Shown one piece after another: positions 52,962 to 62,600 of a DNA stretch of 64,000 nt. The notes below the pieces were generated by a model. The model had not been told where the DNA came from. It did no database searches and worked only from the letters and a program-made list of their open reading frames with translations. The stretch covers positions 434,001 through 498,000 of the forward strand of contig NZ_FOWE01000001.1 in assembly GCF_900115395.1 (NCBI RefSeq), in the 5' to 3' direction. This DNA is from Geodermatophilus obscurus (lineage in GTDB: Bacteria > Actinomycetota > Actinomycetes > Mycobacteriales > Geodermatophilaceae). Made by a program: the position numbers and the translations under genes. Numbering within the stretch: position 1 is the first letter of the stretch; every line of letters starts with the position of its first letter.

Positions 52962-55085
52962 CTAGGTCGTGTGGCCGGTGAGGGCGGCGAGGACCCGGTC
53001 GGGATCAGCCTGGCTGTCCCCGGTGGCGAGCGCGGATGCTGGAGGGGGTCCGGGCTTGGGCGATGCGGTCTCGGCGGCGGTGATCCGCTGCTCCAGCATG
53101 GTGGGGTCGGCGGCCAGGGAGTCCGCGACCTCGAGCAGCTTGGGGTGCCCCTGCGCGAGGGTGAGGGTGCGAGCCAGCAGGGCACGGTCGGCCGCGACCT
53201 GCGGGTCGGAGGTGCCGGTGGCCGGTTCGGTGTCGTGGGCCAGAGCGTGCAGGTGCGGCAGTTCCCGGGCCAACAGCAGCGCCTCGTCCCGGGTGAGCGC
53301 CTCGACGGGCAGCGCCTCCACCCGCTCGGTGTCCCGGCCGGCGGGGAGGGTGCGGCTGGTGAGCACCACGCGGGAGGCGCCGGTGTGGCCGGTGAGTGCG
53401 GCGATCACCCGGCCGAAGCGGGGATCGAGCCAGCCGCCGTTGGAGGTGAGCACGCTGTCCAGCCCGTCGAGGACGATGAGCAGCCGGGCCTGCTCGAGCA
53501 GCTGGGTCAGCACCGGCAGGTAGCCGCTGAGCTGGGCGTCAGTGGTGGCGTTGTCGGCCAACTGCAGCACAGGAGCGGTCGGGTCCTGGTCGGGGTTGAG
53601 CCCGGGGTTGAGCTGGGCCTCCAGCGCGGCAGCGAGGCTGGTCAGCGCGGTGGTCCACTGGTCGGCCGGTGGCGCGGTCCACCAGGCGGCGGCGGTGAAC
53701 CCGGCGGCGGTCTGATAAGCCAGCTCGGTCGCGGCGGCGGTCTTGCCGACCCCTTCGGGGCCGTGCAGCAGCACCCCGGCCCGCCCGGAGCCGTACAGCA
53801 GCGCGCGACGTGCGCGGGCCAGAGTGGCGGTGCGGCCGACGAACCGCTCCGGTTCGTCGGGGAAGCCGGCCAGCGCCAGGCTGATCGGCGCCGCCCGCCC
53901 CACCGGCGGCCGCAGCCTCAGACCGGTGGCCGGCCCCAGCAGCGCCGGAGTGGCCAGCGACACCGGCGGCGCGCCGAGGGACGGCCGCTCGGGTGCGGCG
54001 CGGGCCAGCGCCCGGGCGGCCGCAACGTCGAGGGTCTGCCCGTACTCCAGCAGCCCGCGGTAGAGGTGCCCGGTGAGGTCGATGGCGAAGTCGTCGATGA
54101 CTGGATAACGCATCGCCAGCACCGCGCAGCCCAGCTTCTCCACCAGCGCCCGCCCCAGGCCGGGCCAGCTTTCGGACTCGGCGGCGCCGCCCGCGGCCGG
54201 GCCGGCGCCACCGTCCCCGTTCGGCTGGTCGGCCGGTGCCGACGGGTCGAGCATCCGGCGCAGCTCGGCGGTGGTAGCCGCGCCGGACTCACACGCCGCC
54301 AGCACCGCCAGCCGCAGCCGCCGCCACATCGGCACCAGCAACTCCACCAGCTCCGCCGGGCCGAGCGGGTCAGGGTCGCCGTCGGAGGTCTCCAGCACCA
54401 GTTGTCCGCTGCGGCCGTGCCCGGAGATGTGCAGCACGTCCCAGCCGTCGGCGTCGTCGACCGCCGCCTCGAGCGCCTCGCGGGTGACGCCGTACTGCAG
54501 CACCCGCAGCTGCACCGCCCGCGGCTGTTGCCCCTGCCCGAGCTGATCGATGAGCTGCTGCAGCGCCCGGCGTTCACGGCGCAGCCCCAGCACGGTGCCG
54601 CCGGTGGGCAGGCTGAACAACGCCAGCATCCGCAGCGCCTTCGCCGGCCGCGGCGCCACCGCGGAGCGCAGCCGCGCGGGCAGGTCGAAGACCAATCCCA
54701 CGCCCTCGCGGGCCAACGCCCGGCCCTGCCAGGCGGCGATCGTCCACGGCCGGTACGGCAGGAAGGCCAGCTGCGCCGGAACCGGCACCCGGACGGTGAC
54801 CGGGGCCTCGTTCAGCAGCGCATTCATCACCTGCGGGCCGAGCAGGTGCTCGCCGATCCAGTCGCCGACGCGGGCGGTCAGCTCCGCCTCCGACGCCAGC
54901 CGCCGGTCCAGATCGGACTCCCACCGCAGGAACTGGTAGAGGTCGACGAACCCGCGGTGCTCGTAGTCGCCCTCCGGAACCGCCACCTCGTGGGAGGCCA
55001 GTGCCTCACCGTCCTCGGTGCGCAGCAGCCACCGCCACCGTGTCGGCGCGGCAACCTCCAGCGGCTCCAGTAGCAGCCCTGCCAC
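52962..55085 (-). CDS. CHAT-STAND NTPase protein without TPR region (array member 2)
   Basis: The protein has 707 residues. The N-terminal domain, CHAT domain (LHISGHGRSGQL; VLAACESGAATT) and NTPase (GPEGVGKTAAATEL, LIVLDGLDSVLTS) match the other members, so the catalytic residues look intact. It then stops at ADPDRVLAALTGHTT, exactly where the others go on with QLLPALQGW and the TPR half. The ending is clean, with no frame remnant, and a small unrelated gene follows. GTG at 55085 matches the ATG of the other members; RBS GGGGGAGG. Confidence 0.8.
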   Translation of the reverse strand: MAGLLLEPLEVAAPTRWRWLLRTEDGEALASHEVAVPEGDYEHRGFVDLYQFLRWESDLDRRLASEAELTARVGDWIGEHLLGPQVMNALLNEAPVTVRVPVPAQLAFLPYRPWTIAAWQGRALAREGVGLVFDLPARLRSAVAPRPAKALRMLALFSLPTGGTVLGLRRERRALQQLIDQLGQGQQPRAVQLRVLQYGVTREALEAAVDDADGWDVLHISGHGRSGQLVLETSDGDPDPLGPAELVELLVPMWRRLRLAVLAACESGAATTAELRRMLDPSAPADQPNGDGGAGPAAGGAAESESWPGLGRALVEKLGCAVLAMRYPVIDDFAIDLTGHLYRGLLEYGQTLDVAAARALARAAPERPSLGAPPVSLATPALLGPATGLRLRPPVGRAAPISLALAGFPDEPERFVGRTATLARARRALLYGSGRAGVLLHGPEGVGKTAAATELAYQTAAGFTAAAWWTAPPADQWTTALTSLAAALEAQLNPGLNPDQDPTAPVLQLADNATTDAQLSGYLPVLTQLLEQARLLIVLDGLDSVLTSNGGWLDPRFGRVIAALTGHTGASRVVLTSRTLPAGRDTERVEALPVEALTRDEALLLARELPHLHALAHDTEPATGTSDPQVAADRALLARTLTLAQGHPKLLEVADSLAADPTMLEQRITAAETASPKPGPPPASALATGDSQADPDRVLAALTGHTT

Positions 55086-55182
55086 CACGACCTCCCCCGG
55101 GCGCGAGGACAGCACGCTGACACACCCGGACTCGATCGGTAACAACTGCCACAGCGGCGGCCGCGACACGCCGACGACACGC
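55083..55182 (-). promoter_or_regulatory. Shared upstream sequence of array member 2, with 11-bp spaced repeats
   Basis: The first 46 bp (55083-55128) are identical to those upstream of array member 3 (59411-59456). Further on, GCGTGTC occurs twice on the minus strand (55182-55176 and 55171-55165) with an 11-bp period, again as in member 3. The heptamer differs from the GGTGACG of the protease cluster. Confidence 0.5.
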
Positions 55183-55285
55183 CGCCCCGCATGGACATCC
55201 CGCAGAAGAGTTGCCGAACGCGCGGCGGCGGCCGAGACCCGGCCGCGGGTACAGCTCAGCTGCGCACGGGGGGCGCGGCCGACAC

Positions 55286-58200
55286 CTACGGCCGTGCCGA
55301 GTGCTCAGCAGACGGCGCCTCGGCGCCGGGCCCGAGTTGGACGCGGCCGGCGAGGGCGTCGAGCAGCCGGGTGACGATCGCGGTGTGGACCGGGTGCAGG
55401 CCGGGCAGCAGCGCCTCGGGGTCGCGCTCGCCGGCCAACACGCGGCGCAGCACCCCGGCCAGCGCCGCCCAGTCGGAGGTGTCGGTCAGCCCGTCAAGGC
55501 CCTCGGTCGCCTCCTGCCGGGCGGCCGGGTCGCCGCCGATGGCGGCGGCTAAGGCGGCCAGCACCGGCTCCCACCGGTCGAGATGCCGCTGGACATCGAA
55601 GGCCTGGTCGCCGGGCATGGTGCGGGCGGTCTGGAGGATCTCGTCGAGGGCGGCCTGCTGCTGGTCGGAGTCCGGCTGCAGCGCGTCGAGCAGAGCGCCG
55701 AGGTACACGCCCTCGACCGACTCCACGGAGGCCCGGATTTGCCCGATGGTGGTGGGCAGGGCGGCCGCGGTGGTGGGGTCGGTGAGTTCCCGGGCGAGGG
55801 TGCGCAGGGTCTCCTGCAGGCGGCTGTGGCCGGTGAGGTGGCGCAGGAGGGCGGCGGCGAGCCGGTGGGCCAGCCACACGGCGGGGGCGGTGCCGGCCCG
55901 CTGCTGATAGTTGGCGAGGTTGTGGTGGCCGCCCGCAATGCCCCCTGTGTCGCCGGCGGCGTACTTGTACCGCAGGGCGATCTCTTCCAGGCGGATGGCC
56001 GCCTCGGGGTGTCCCTGCCGGTTGGCGAGGTCGGCGCGCGCGCCCAGCACATTGCCGAGCAGGGCGGTGGCCTCGGCCTGCTCGAACTGGTCCTGGCAGG
56101 CGCGCAGCAGCCGGTCGGCCTCCGGCAGGCGGCCGAGTTCAAGCAGCGGCCCGTAGTCGTTGAACGCGAAGGATGCCAGCTGGTATGGGCTGGCGCCGCG
56201 GCGTCGCAGGCTGTCAAGTTGCTCAGCGTTGAGGTCGAGGGCCTCCTCCCAGCGGCCCAGGTCCCGGGCGGCCGAACTGCCGGTGCCGAGGATGATCTCC
56301 CGCACGTTCCACGGGTGAACGGTTTCGTTGTCGCCGAGTTGGTCGGTCAGCTGGTGCATGCGTGCGCGCAGCTGCTGGACCTCGTCGAGGACCGGCTGCG
56401 GGTCGCCGGTGAAGCCGAGGAGCTGTAGCCGCCGGCCGGCGTCCAGGAGCTGAGTCCACGGGCCGAGCCCGGCTCGCCGGGTCAGCTCCGCCGTCCGGTC
56501 GAGGACCGTGAGGGCCTCGGCGTAGCGGCCCCGGTCGCGGAGCAGGTTGGCCAGGTCGCCGGCGGCCGCGGACGCCAGCGTGTGCCGGCCGCGGTCGGTG
56601 GCCTCATCGAGGACGGCGCGCAGCCGGCGTTCGCCCTCGGTCGGGTCGATGTCGGCGACGGCCCGGGCGAGAACGCCCTGGTTCTTGACTCCCTCGTCGG
56701 TGCCGGTAGTGGCGTCGGCGATGGCCTCAAGGTGGGGCAGGGCGGTGGCGACGGTGCCCGGGGATGTGTCGCGCAGCAGGGCCTGCTCGAGCAGGATGCC
56801 GGCGGCGTCCCACTGGTGGAGGCGGCGCAGGTAGGGGGCGGCGGCGAGCGCGGCGCGCACCATCAACCGGCCGGTCGCGTCCTGCTGCTCCCGCTTCTGG
56901 GCCCAGCCGAAGATCGCGAGCCAAGAGGCGGCGAGTCCGGTGTCGACGGCGGTGAGGACCTCGGGTGGGGTGTCGGCGCGGATGGTGTCGGCGACGCCGG
57001 GGTGCAGCCGGTAGCGCACCGGCCGGTCGGGGTCCTCGGGGTCGCCGTATGGCTCCAGGTCGATGAGGGCGGCGGCGAGCGGAAGAAGGATGTCAGGCCA
57101 GGGGGGTGGGTCGCCGGGGCGGCCCAGCCGCCGCCACAGCTCGGCCCAGCTGGCGTCGAGCACGATGCTGGTGCGGTCGTCGGGCTCGGCGGCAGCGACC
57201 AGTTGCAGCAGCAGCCGGGACGGCTCGGGCAGCGCGGCGGCCGCGGCGCGGGTCCAGCCCTGCAGGGCGGGGAGCAGCTGGCCGGGCTCGGCCTCGGTGT
57301 GCCCGGTGTTCAGGAAGGCGGCCAGCGGGGTGCCGCGGGCCGCGGCGGCGGCCTCCGCGGCGGCTACCCGCGCCTCGAGCACAGTGGGGTCGGCGGCGGC
57401 GGCGTCGGCCAGCTCCAGCATCTTCGAATGGCCCTGCACGACGGTGAGGGTGCGGGCCAGCAGCGCCCGGTCCCGGTCGACCCGGGGGCTTGTACTGCGC
57501 GTGGCCGGTTTGGTGTCGTGGGTCAGGGCGCGCAGGTGCGGCAGTTCGCGGGCCAACAGCAGCGCCTCGTCCCTCGACAGGGCGTGCACCGGCAGCACCA
57601 CCACCCGGTCGGGGTCGAGCTCGGTGGGGCGGGTTCGGCTGGTCAGCACGACCCGGGAGGCGCCGGTGTGCCCGGTCAGCGCGGCCACCAAGCGGCCGAA
57701 CCGCGGGTCCAGCCACTGGCCGTCGACGGTGAGCAGGGTCTCCAGGTTGTCCAGCACCAGCAGCAGCCGGATCTGCTTGACTAGGGCGGTCAGCCGGGGC
57801 AGGTAGGCAGCGAGCAGGGTGTGGGTGGCGGTGTTGCCGACCAGCTGCACGTTTGGGCCCTGCGGGTCGAGGTCGGGGTTGAGCTGGGTCTCCAGAGCGG
57901 TGGCGAGGCTGTTCAGTGCGGTTGTCCACTGATCGGCCGGTGGCGCGGTCCACCAGGCGGCGGCGGTGAACCCGGCGGCGGTCTGGTAGGCCAGCTCGAG
58001 CGCGGCGGTGGTCTTGCCGGCTCCGGCCATCCCGTGCAGCAGCACCCCGGCCTGGCCGGAGCCGGGCAGCAGCGCGTGCCGGGCGCAGGTGAGCGTGCCG
58101 GTGCGCCCGACGAAGCGAGGTGGTTCTTCGGGGAAGCCGGCCAGGACCAGGCTGATCGGCGCCGCCCGCCCCACCGGGGGGCGCAGCGTGAGGTCGGTGG

Positions 58201-59413
58201 CGGGGCCGAGCAGCGCGGGGGTGGCCAGCGATACCGCCGGCGCGCCCAGCGACGGCGGGATCCTCGCCGCCTGCGGTAGCGCCCGGGCCAGCGCCACGTC
58301 CACGGGCTGTCCCTGTTGGAACAACTCGCCGTAGAAGTGGCGGGCCAGGTCGATGGCGAAGTCGTCGATGAGTGGGTAGCGCATGGCCAGCACCGCGCAT
58401 CCCAGCTTCTCCACCAGTGACCGCCCCAAGCCCGGCCAACCCTCCGCGGGCGCGGTTCCGCCGGCGGGAGCAGCCGGGGCGGTGCCGGCCGGCGAGGCGT
58501 CGGCAGGTGGCAGGCCGGCCTCCTGGTTGGCCTGCTTCTCCAGTTCTTCGGCCTGCTCGGCCCGGTGCAGTAGGCGCAGGGTCTCCGCGGCGGTGGCTGC
58601 GCCGGACTCGCACGCCGAGAGCACTGCTAGTCGCAGCCGCTTGCGCATCGGGAACAGCAGCTCCGCCAGTTCGTCCACGCCTAGCTCGTCGGGGGTTCCG
58701 TCCTCGTGCTCGAGGACCAGCTGCCCGGCGCCGCCGTGCCCGGAGATGTGCAGCACGTCCCAGCCGTCGCCCTCGCCGACCGCCGTCTTGAGCGCGTCGC
58801 GGGTGACGCCGTACTGCAGCACCCGGAGCTGCACCGCCTTCGGGAACTGCCCCTGCCCCAGCTGGCCGATCAGCTGCTGCAGCGCGTGGCGTTCCCGGCG
58901 CAGCCCCAGCACGGTGCCGCCGGTGGGCAGGCTAAACAACGCCAGCACCCGCAGCGGCCCCGCGCCCCCAGCCTCCTGGCTGGTGCGGAATCGAGGGCGG
59001 GTCTCGGGCAGGTCGAAGACGAACCCCACCTCCTTACGGCCCAGCACCTGCCCCTGCCGGGAGGCGATCTCCCACGGCCGGTACGGCAGGAACCCCAGGT
59101 CCGCCGGGACCGGCACCCGCACGGTGACCGGCGCCTCGTCCAGCAGCGCCTCCATCACTTCCGAGCCGAGGACATGTCGGCCGATCCAGTCGCCGACCCG
59201 GTGGGTCAGCTCCGCCTCGGCGGTCACTCGCCGCTGCGGGTCCGCCTGCCAGCGCAGCCACCGGTACAGGTCGGTGAACCCGCCGTGCTCGAAGTCGCCC
59301 TCGGGCATCGCCACCTGGTGGGAGGCAAGTGGCTCGCCGTCCTCGGTGCGCAGCAGCCACCGCCACCGCGTCGGCCCGGCAACCTCAAGCGGCTCCAGTA
59401 CCAGCCCTGCCAC
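55286..59413 (-). CDS. CHAT-STAND NTPase-TPR protein (array member 3)
   Basis: This 1,375-residue protein has the same plan as member 1: N-terminal domain, CHAT peptidase with LHISGHGGAGQL and VLSACESGAATA, STAND NTPase with GMAGAGKTTAALEL and LLLVLDNLETLLTV, and a long TPR-like C-terminus (e.g. GVLARAVADIDPTEGERRLR). By eye the N-terminal two thirds are very close to member 1, while TPR units differ more, which suggests the sensing end is diverging faster. Starts with GTG at 59413 in the member-2-type promoter context. Confidence 0.8.
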   Translation of the reverse strand: MAGLVLEPLEVAGPTRWRWLLRTEDGEPLASHQVAMPEGDFEHGGFTDLYRWLRWQADPQRRVTAEAELTHRVGDWIGRHVLGSEVMEALLDEAPVTVRVPVPADLGFLPYRPWEIASRQGQVLGRKEVGFVFDLPETRPRFRTSQEAGGAGPLRVLALFSLPTGGTVLGLRRERHALQQLIGQLGQGQFPKAVQLRVLQYGVTRDALKTAVGEGDGWDVLHISGHGGAGQLVLEHEDGTPDELGVDELAELLFPMRKRLRLAVLSACESGAATAAETLRLLHRAEQAEELEKQANQEAGLPPADASPAGTAPAAPAGGTAPAEGWPGLGRSLVEKLGCAVLAMRYPLIDDFAIDLARHFYGELFQQGQPVDVALARALPQAARIPPSLGAPAVSLATPALLGPATDLTLRPPVGRAAPISLVLAGFPEEPPRFVGRTGTLTCARHALLPGSGQAGVLLHGMAGAGKTTAALELAYQTAAGFTAAAWWTAPPADQWTTALNSLATALETQLNPDLDPQGPNVQLVGNTATHTLLAAYLPRLTALVKQIRLLLVLDNLETLLTVDGQWLDPRFGRLVAALTGHTGASRVVLTSRTRPTELDPDRVVVLPVHALSRDEALLLARELPHLRALTHDTKPATRSTSPRVDRDRALLARTLTVVQGHSKMLELADAAAADPTVLEARVAAAEAAAAARGTPLAAFLNTGHTEAEPGQLLPALQGWTRAAAAALPEPSRLLLQLVAAAEPDDRTSIVLDASWAELWRRLGRPGDPPPWPDILLPLAAALIDLEPYGDPEDPDRPVRYRLHPGVADTIRADTPPEVLTAVDTGLAASWLAIFGWAQKREQQDATGRLMVRAALAAAPYLRRLHQWDAAGILLEQALLRDTSPGTVATALPHLEAIADATTGTDEGVKNQGVLARAVADIDPTEGERRLRAVLDEATDRGRHTLASAAAGDLANLLRDRGRYAEALTVLDRTAELTRRAGLGPWTQLLDAGRRLQLLGFTGDPQPVLDEVQQLRARMHQLTDQLGDNETVHPWNVREIILGTGSSAARDLGRWEEALDLNAEQLDSLRRRGASPYQLASFAFNDYGPLLELGRLPEADRLLRACQDQFEQAEATALLGNVLGARADLANRQGHPEAAIRLEEIALRYKYAAGDTGGIAGGHHNLANYQQRAGTAPAVWLAHRLAAALLRHLTGHSRLQETLRTLARELTDPTTAAALPTTIGQIRASVESVEGVYLGALLDALQPDSDQQQAALDEILQTARTMPGDQAFDVQRHLDRWEPVLAALAAAIGGDPAARQEATEGLDGLTDTSDWAALAGVLRRVLAGERDPEALLPGLHPVHTAIVTRLLDALAGRVQLGPGAEAPSAEHSARP

Positions 59414-59510
59414 CACGACCTCCCCCGGGCGCGAGGACAGCACGCTGACACACCCGTCACTCGGCGGACACCACTACGGCGACGGCCGCCGCGACACGCT
59501 GATGACACGC
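59411..59510 (-). promoter_or_regulatory. Shared upstream sequence of array member 3, with 11-bp spaced repeats
   Basis: Same 46-bp start-proximal block as member 2, then GCGTGTC twice on the minus strand (59510-59504 and 59499-59493), period 11 bp. The 220-bp gap to member 4 contains no other obvious feature. Confidence 0.5.
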
Positions 59511-59634
59511 CGCCAGTCGCGGTCAGCGCGTGCTCAACCCGCGGCAGGCATCAGCGCGGCGTCCGGCGCAGCCGTCGGGCAGCGGCCATCCACGCACCGC
59601 GGCCGTGGTCGACCGCAGTGCGGGTTGCTTACCC

Positions 59635-62600
59635 TCAGTGGTCGGAAGCGGGGAAAGCACCGGTGCCGAGTTCAGTACGGCCGGCGAGGGCGTCGAGTAG
59701 CCGGGTGCCGATTGCGACTTCGACCGGGTGCAGGCCAGCCAGGAGGGTGTCGTGGTCGCGCTCGCCGGCTAGCACCCGGCGCAACGCGTGAACCAGCGCC
59801 GCCCAGGCGGAGTCGGCCAGACCGTCGAGGAAGTCGGTCGCGTCCTGCTGGGCGGTCTCGTCACCGCCTGCAGCGGCGGCGACGGCGGCCAGCACCGGCC
59901 TCCACCGGCCGAGGTACGGCTGGATGTCGACGGCCTGGTCGCCGGGCGTGTTTCGGGCGGTGTAGAGAACCTCGTCGAGGGCGGACTGCTGCCCATCGGG
60001 GTCGGGCTGCAAGGCGTCAAGGAGGGCGCCGAGGTGCACGCCCTCGACCTGCTCCACGGCGGCCCGGACCTGATCAACGGTGGTGGCCAGGGCTGCCGCG
60101 GTGGCCGGGTCGGTGAGCTCCCGGGTGAGGGTGCGCAGGCTGTTGGGCAGGTGGCGGCTGCCGATGAGGACGAATAAGAGGGCTGCGGCGAGACGATGGG
60201 CCAGCCAGACGGCGGGTGGCTGGCCGTTCCGCTCCTGATAGCTGGCGAGGTTGTAGTGGCCGATCGCGACGTTGTCGGGGTTGCGGGCGGCGTAAAGGTA
60301 GCGCAGAGCGACCCTGACATGACTCAGAGCCGCCTCCGGGTGTCCCTGTCGATGGGCGACGTCGGCTCGGCCGCCCAAGACCTTGCCGAGCATCTCGGTA
60401 TCGTCGGCATACTCGAACCGAGCCTGGCAGGCGCGCAGCAGCTGGTCCGCGTCACTCAGCCGACCGAGGTTGATCAGCGGGCCATAGTCGTTGAACGCTA
60501 TATGGGCTAGCTCGTTCAGACCCGCGCCGCGTCGCCGGATGCTGGCCAGTCGCTCGGCATTGAGGTCGAGGGCGTCCTGCCAGCGTTGCAGGTCGAAGGC
60601 GGCCCGGCGGCCGATGCCGAGGACGGTCTCCCGCACGCTCCACGGTTCGACGTTCTCCTTATCGCCGCGTTGGTCGGGTAGCTCGTGCATGCGCGCACGC
60701 AGCTGCTGGACCTCGTCGAGGACCAGCAGCGCATCGCCGGTGAGGCTGAGGAGCTGCACGCGCTGGGCGGCATCGAGGAGCTGGGTCCACGGGCCGAGCC
60801 CAGCGAGGCAGGTCAGTTCGGCCTTCTCGTCGATGACCGCAAGCGCTTCGGGGTAGCGACCGCGCTGTTGAAGCAGGTTGGCCAGTTCGCCGGCGGCCGC
60901 AGTCGCCACCTGGTACTCGTCGCGGTCGACGGCTGACTCGAGGACCGAGCGTACCTGGCGCTCGCCCTCGGCAGGGTCGATGCGTGCGACCGCCCGGGCG
61001 AGGGTGCCGCGGTCGGTGAGTTCGCGGTCGGAGCCAGCCGTAGCTTCGGCGATGGCCTCCAGGTGCGGCAGGGCGGCGGCGACCGTGTCTGGGGTCGTGT
61101 CGCGCAGCAGAGCCTGGTCGAGCATGTAGCTGGCGATGTCCCACTGGTGGAGGCGGCGCAGGTAGCGGGCGGCGGCGAGCGCGGCGTGCACCACCAGCCA
61201 GCTGGTTGCCTCGCGCTCTTCCCGGTCCTGGGCGAGGTCGAACGTGGCCCGCCAGTAGGCGGCGAGCTCAAAGTCGGCGGCGGTGCGCACTTCCGACGGG
61301 GTGTCGGTGCGGATGGTGTCGGCAATGCCGGGGTGCAGCCGGTAGCGCACCGGCCGGCCATGATCATCCGGGTTTCCGGGGTCGTCGGCCGGCTCGGGCT
61401 CGACGAGCGCGGCCGCGACGAGGGGGGCGAGGGTGTCGGGCCAGGGGGGTGGGTCGCCGGGGTGGGCCAGGCGCTGCCACAGGTCGGCCCAGTTGGCCTC
61501 CAGGACGGTGCTGGTGCGGTCGTCGGGTTCGGCGGTGGCGAGCAGTTGCAGCAGCAGCCGGGCCGGCTCGGGCAGCGCGGCGGCGGCCGCGCGGGTCCAG
61601 CCCTGCAGGGCGGGGAGCAGCTGGCCGGGGTCGGCGGCGGTGTGCCCGGTGTCGAGGAAGGCGGCCAGCGGGGTGCCGCGGGCGGTGGCGGCGGCCTCGG
61701 CGGCAGCCACCCGCTCGACCAGGATCTCGGGGTCGGCGGCGGCGGCGTCGGCCAGCTCCAGCAGCTTGGGATGGCCCTGCACGACCGTGAGGGCGCGGGC
61801 CAGCAGCGCCCGGTCGGCCGTCACCTGCGGGCTGGTGGTGCGAGTGGCCGGTTCGCTGTCATGGGTCAGGGCGCGCAGGTGCGGCAGCTCGCGGGCCAGC
61901 AGCAGCGCCTCATCCCGGGACAGCGCGTGCACCGGCAGCACCACCACCCGCTCGGGGTCGAGCCCGGCAGGGGCGGTGCGGCTGGTCAGCACCACCCGGG
62001 ACGCGCCGGCATGCCCGGTCAGCGCGGCGATCACTCGGCCGAGGCGCGGGTCCTTCCAGTCACCCCGGTCGGTGAGCAAAGTCTCCAGGTTGTCGAGCAC
62101 GATCAGCAGCCGGACCTGCTCGACCAGCTCGGCGAGCATGGGCAGGTAGGCGTCCAGCAGGGCGTCGGTGGCGGTGTTACCGACCAGCTGCACGCTGAGG
62201 TTGAGACTCGTAAGTCTCGGGTTCAGTCGGGTCTCCAGGGTGGTGGCGAGGCTGGACAGGGCGGTCTGCCACTGGTCGGCCGGTGGCGCGGTCCAGAAGG
62301 CGGCGGCGGTGAAGCCGGCGGCGGTCTGGTAGGTGAGCTCGAGGGCGGCGGTGGTCTTGCCCGCACCGGCCATGCCGTGCAGCAGCACCCCTGATGAGCC
62401 GGAACCGTGCAGCAGGGCGTGGCGGGCGCGGGTAAGGGTGGCGGTGCGCCCGACGAACCGCTCGGGCTCGGCGGGGAAGCCGGCCAGCGCCAGGCTGATC
62501 GATGCCGCCGTCCCGGGCGGGGGTTCTAGCCTCAGCCCGCTCGCAGGGCCGAGCAGCGCCGGGGTGGCCAGCGACGGCGGAGAGGCGGCGATCCGGGACA

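Noticed and set aside
52962-55085. Truncated STAND gene as an ordinary pseudogene
   Set aside because: It ends cleanly in frame, keeps all catalytic motifs, and a gene with a good ribosome site follows at once.
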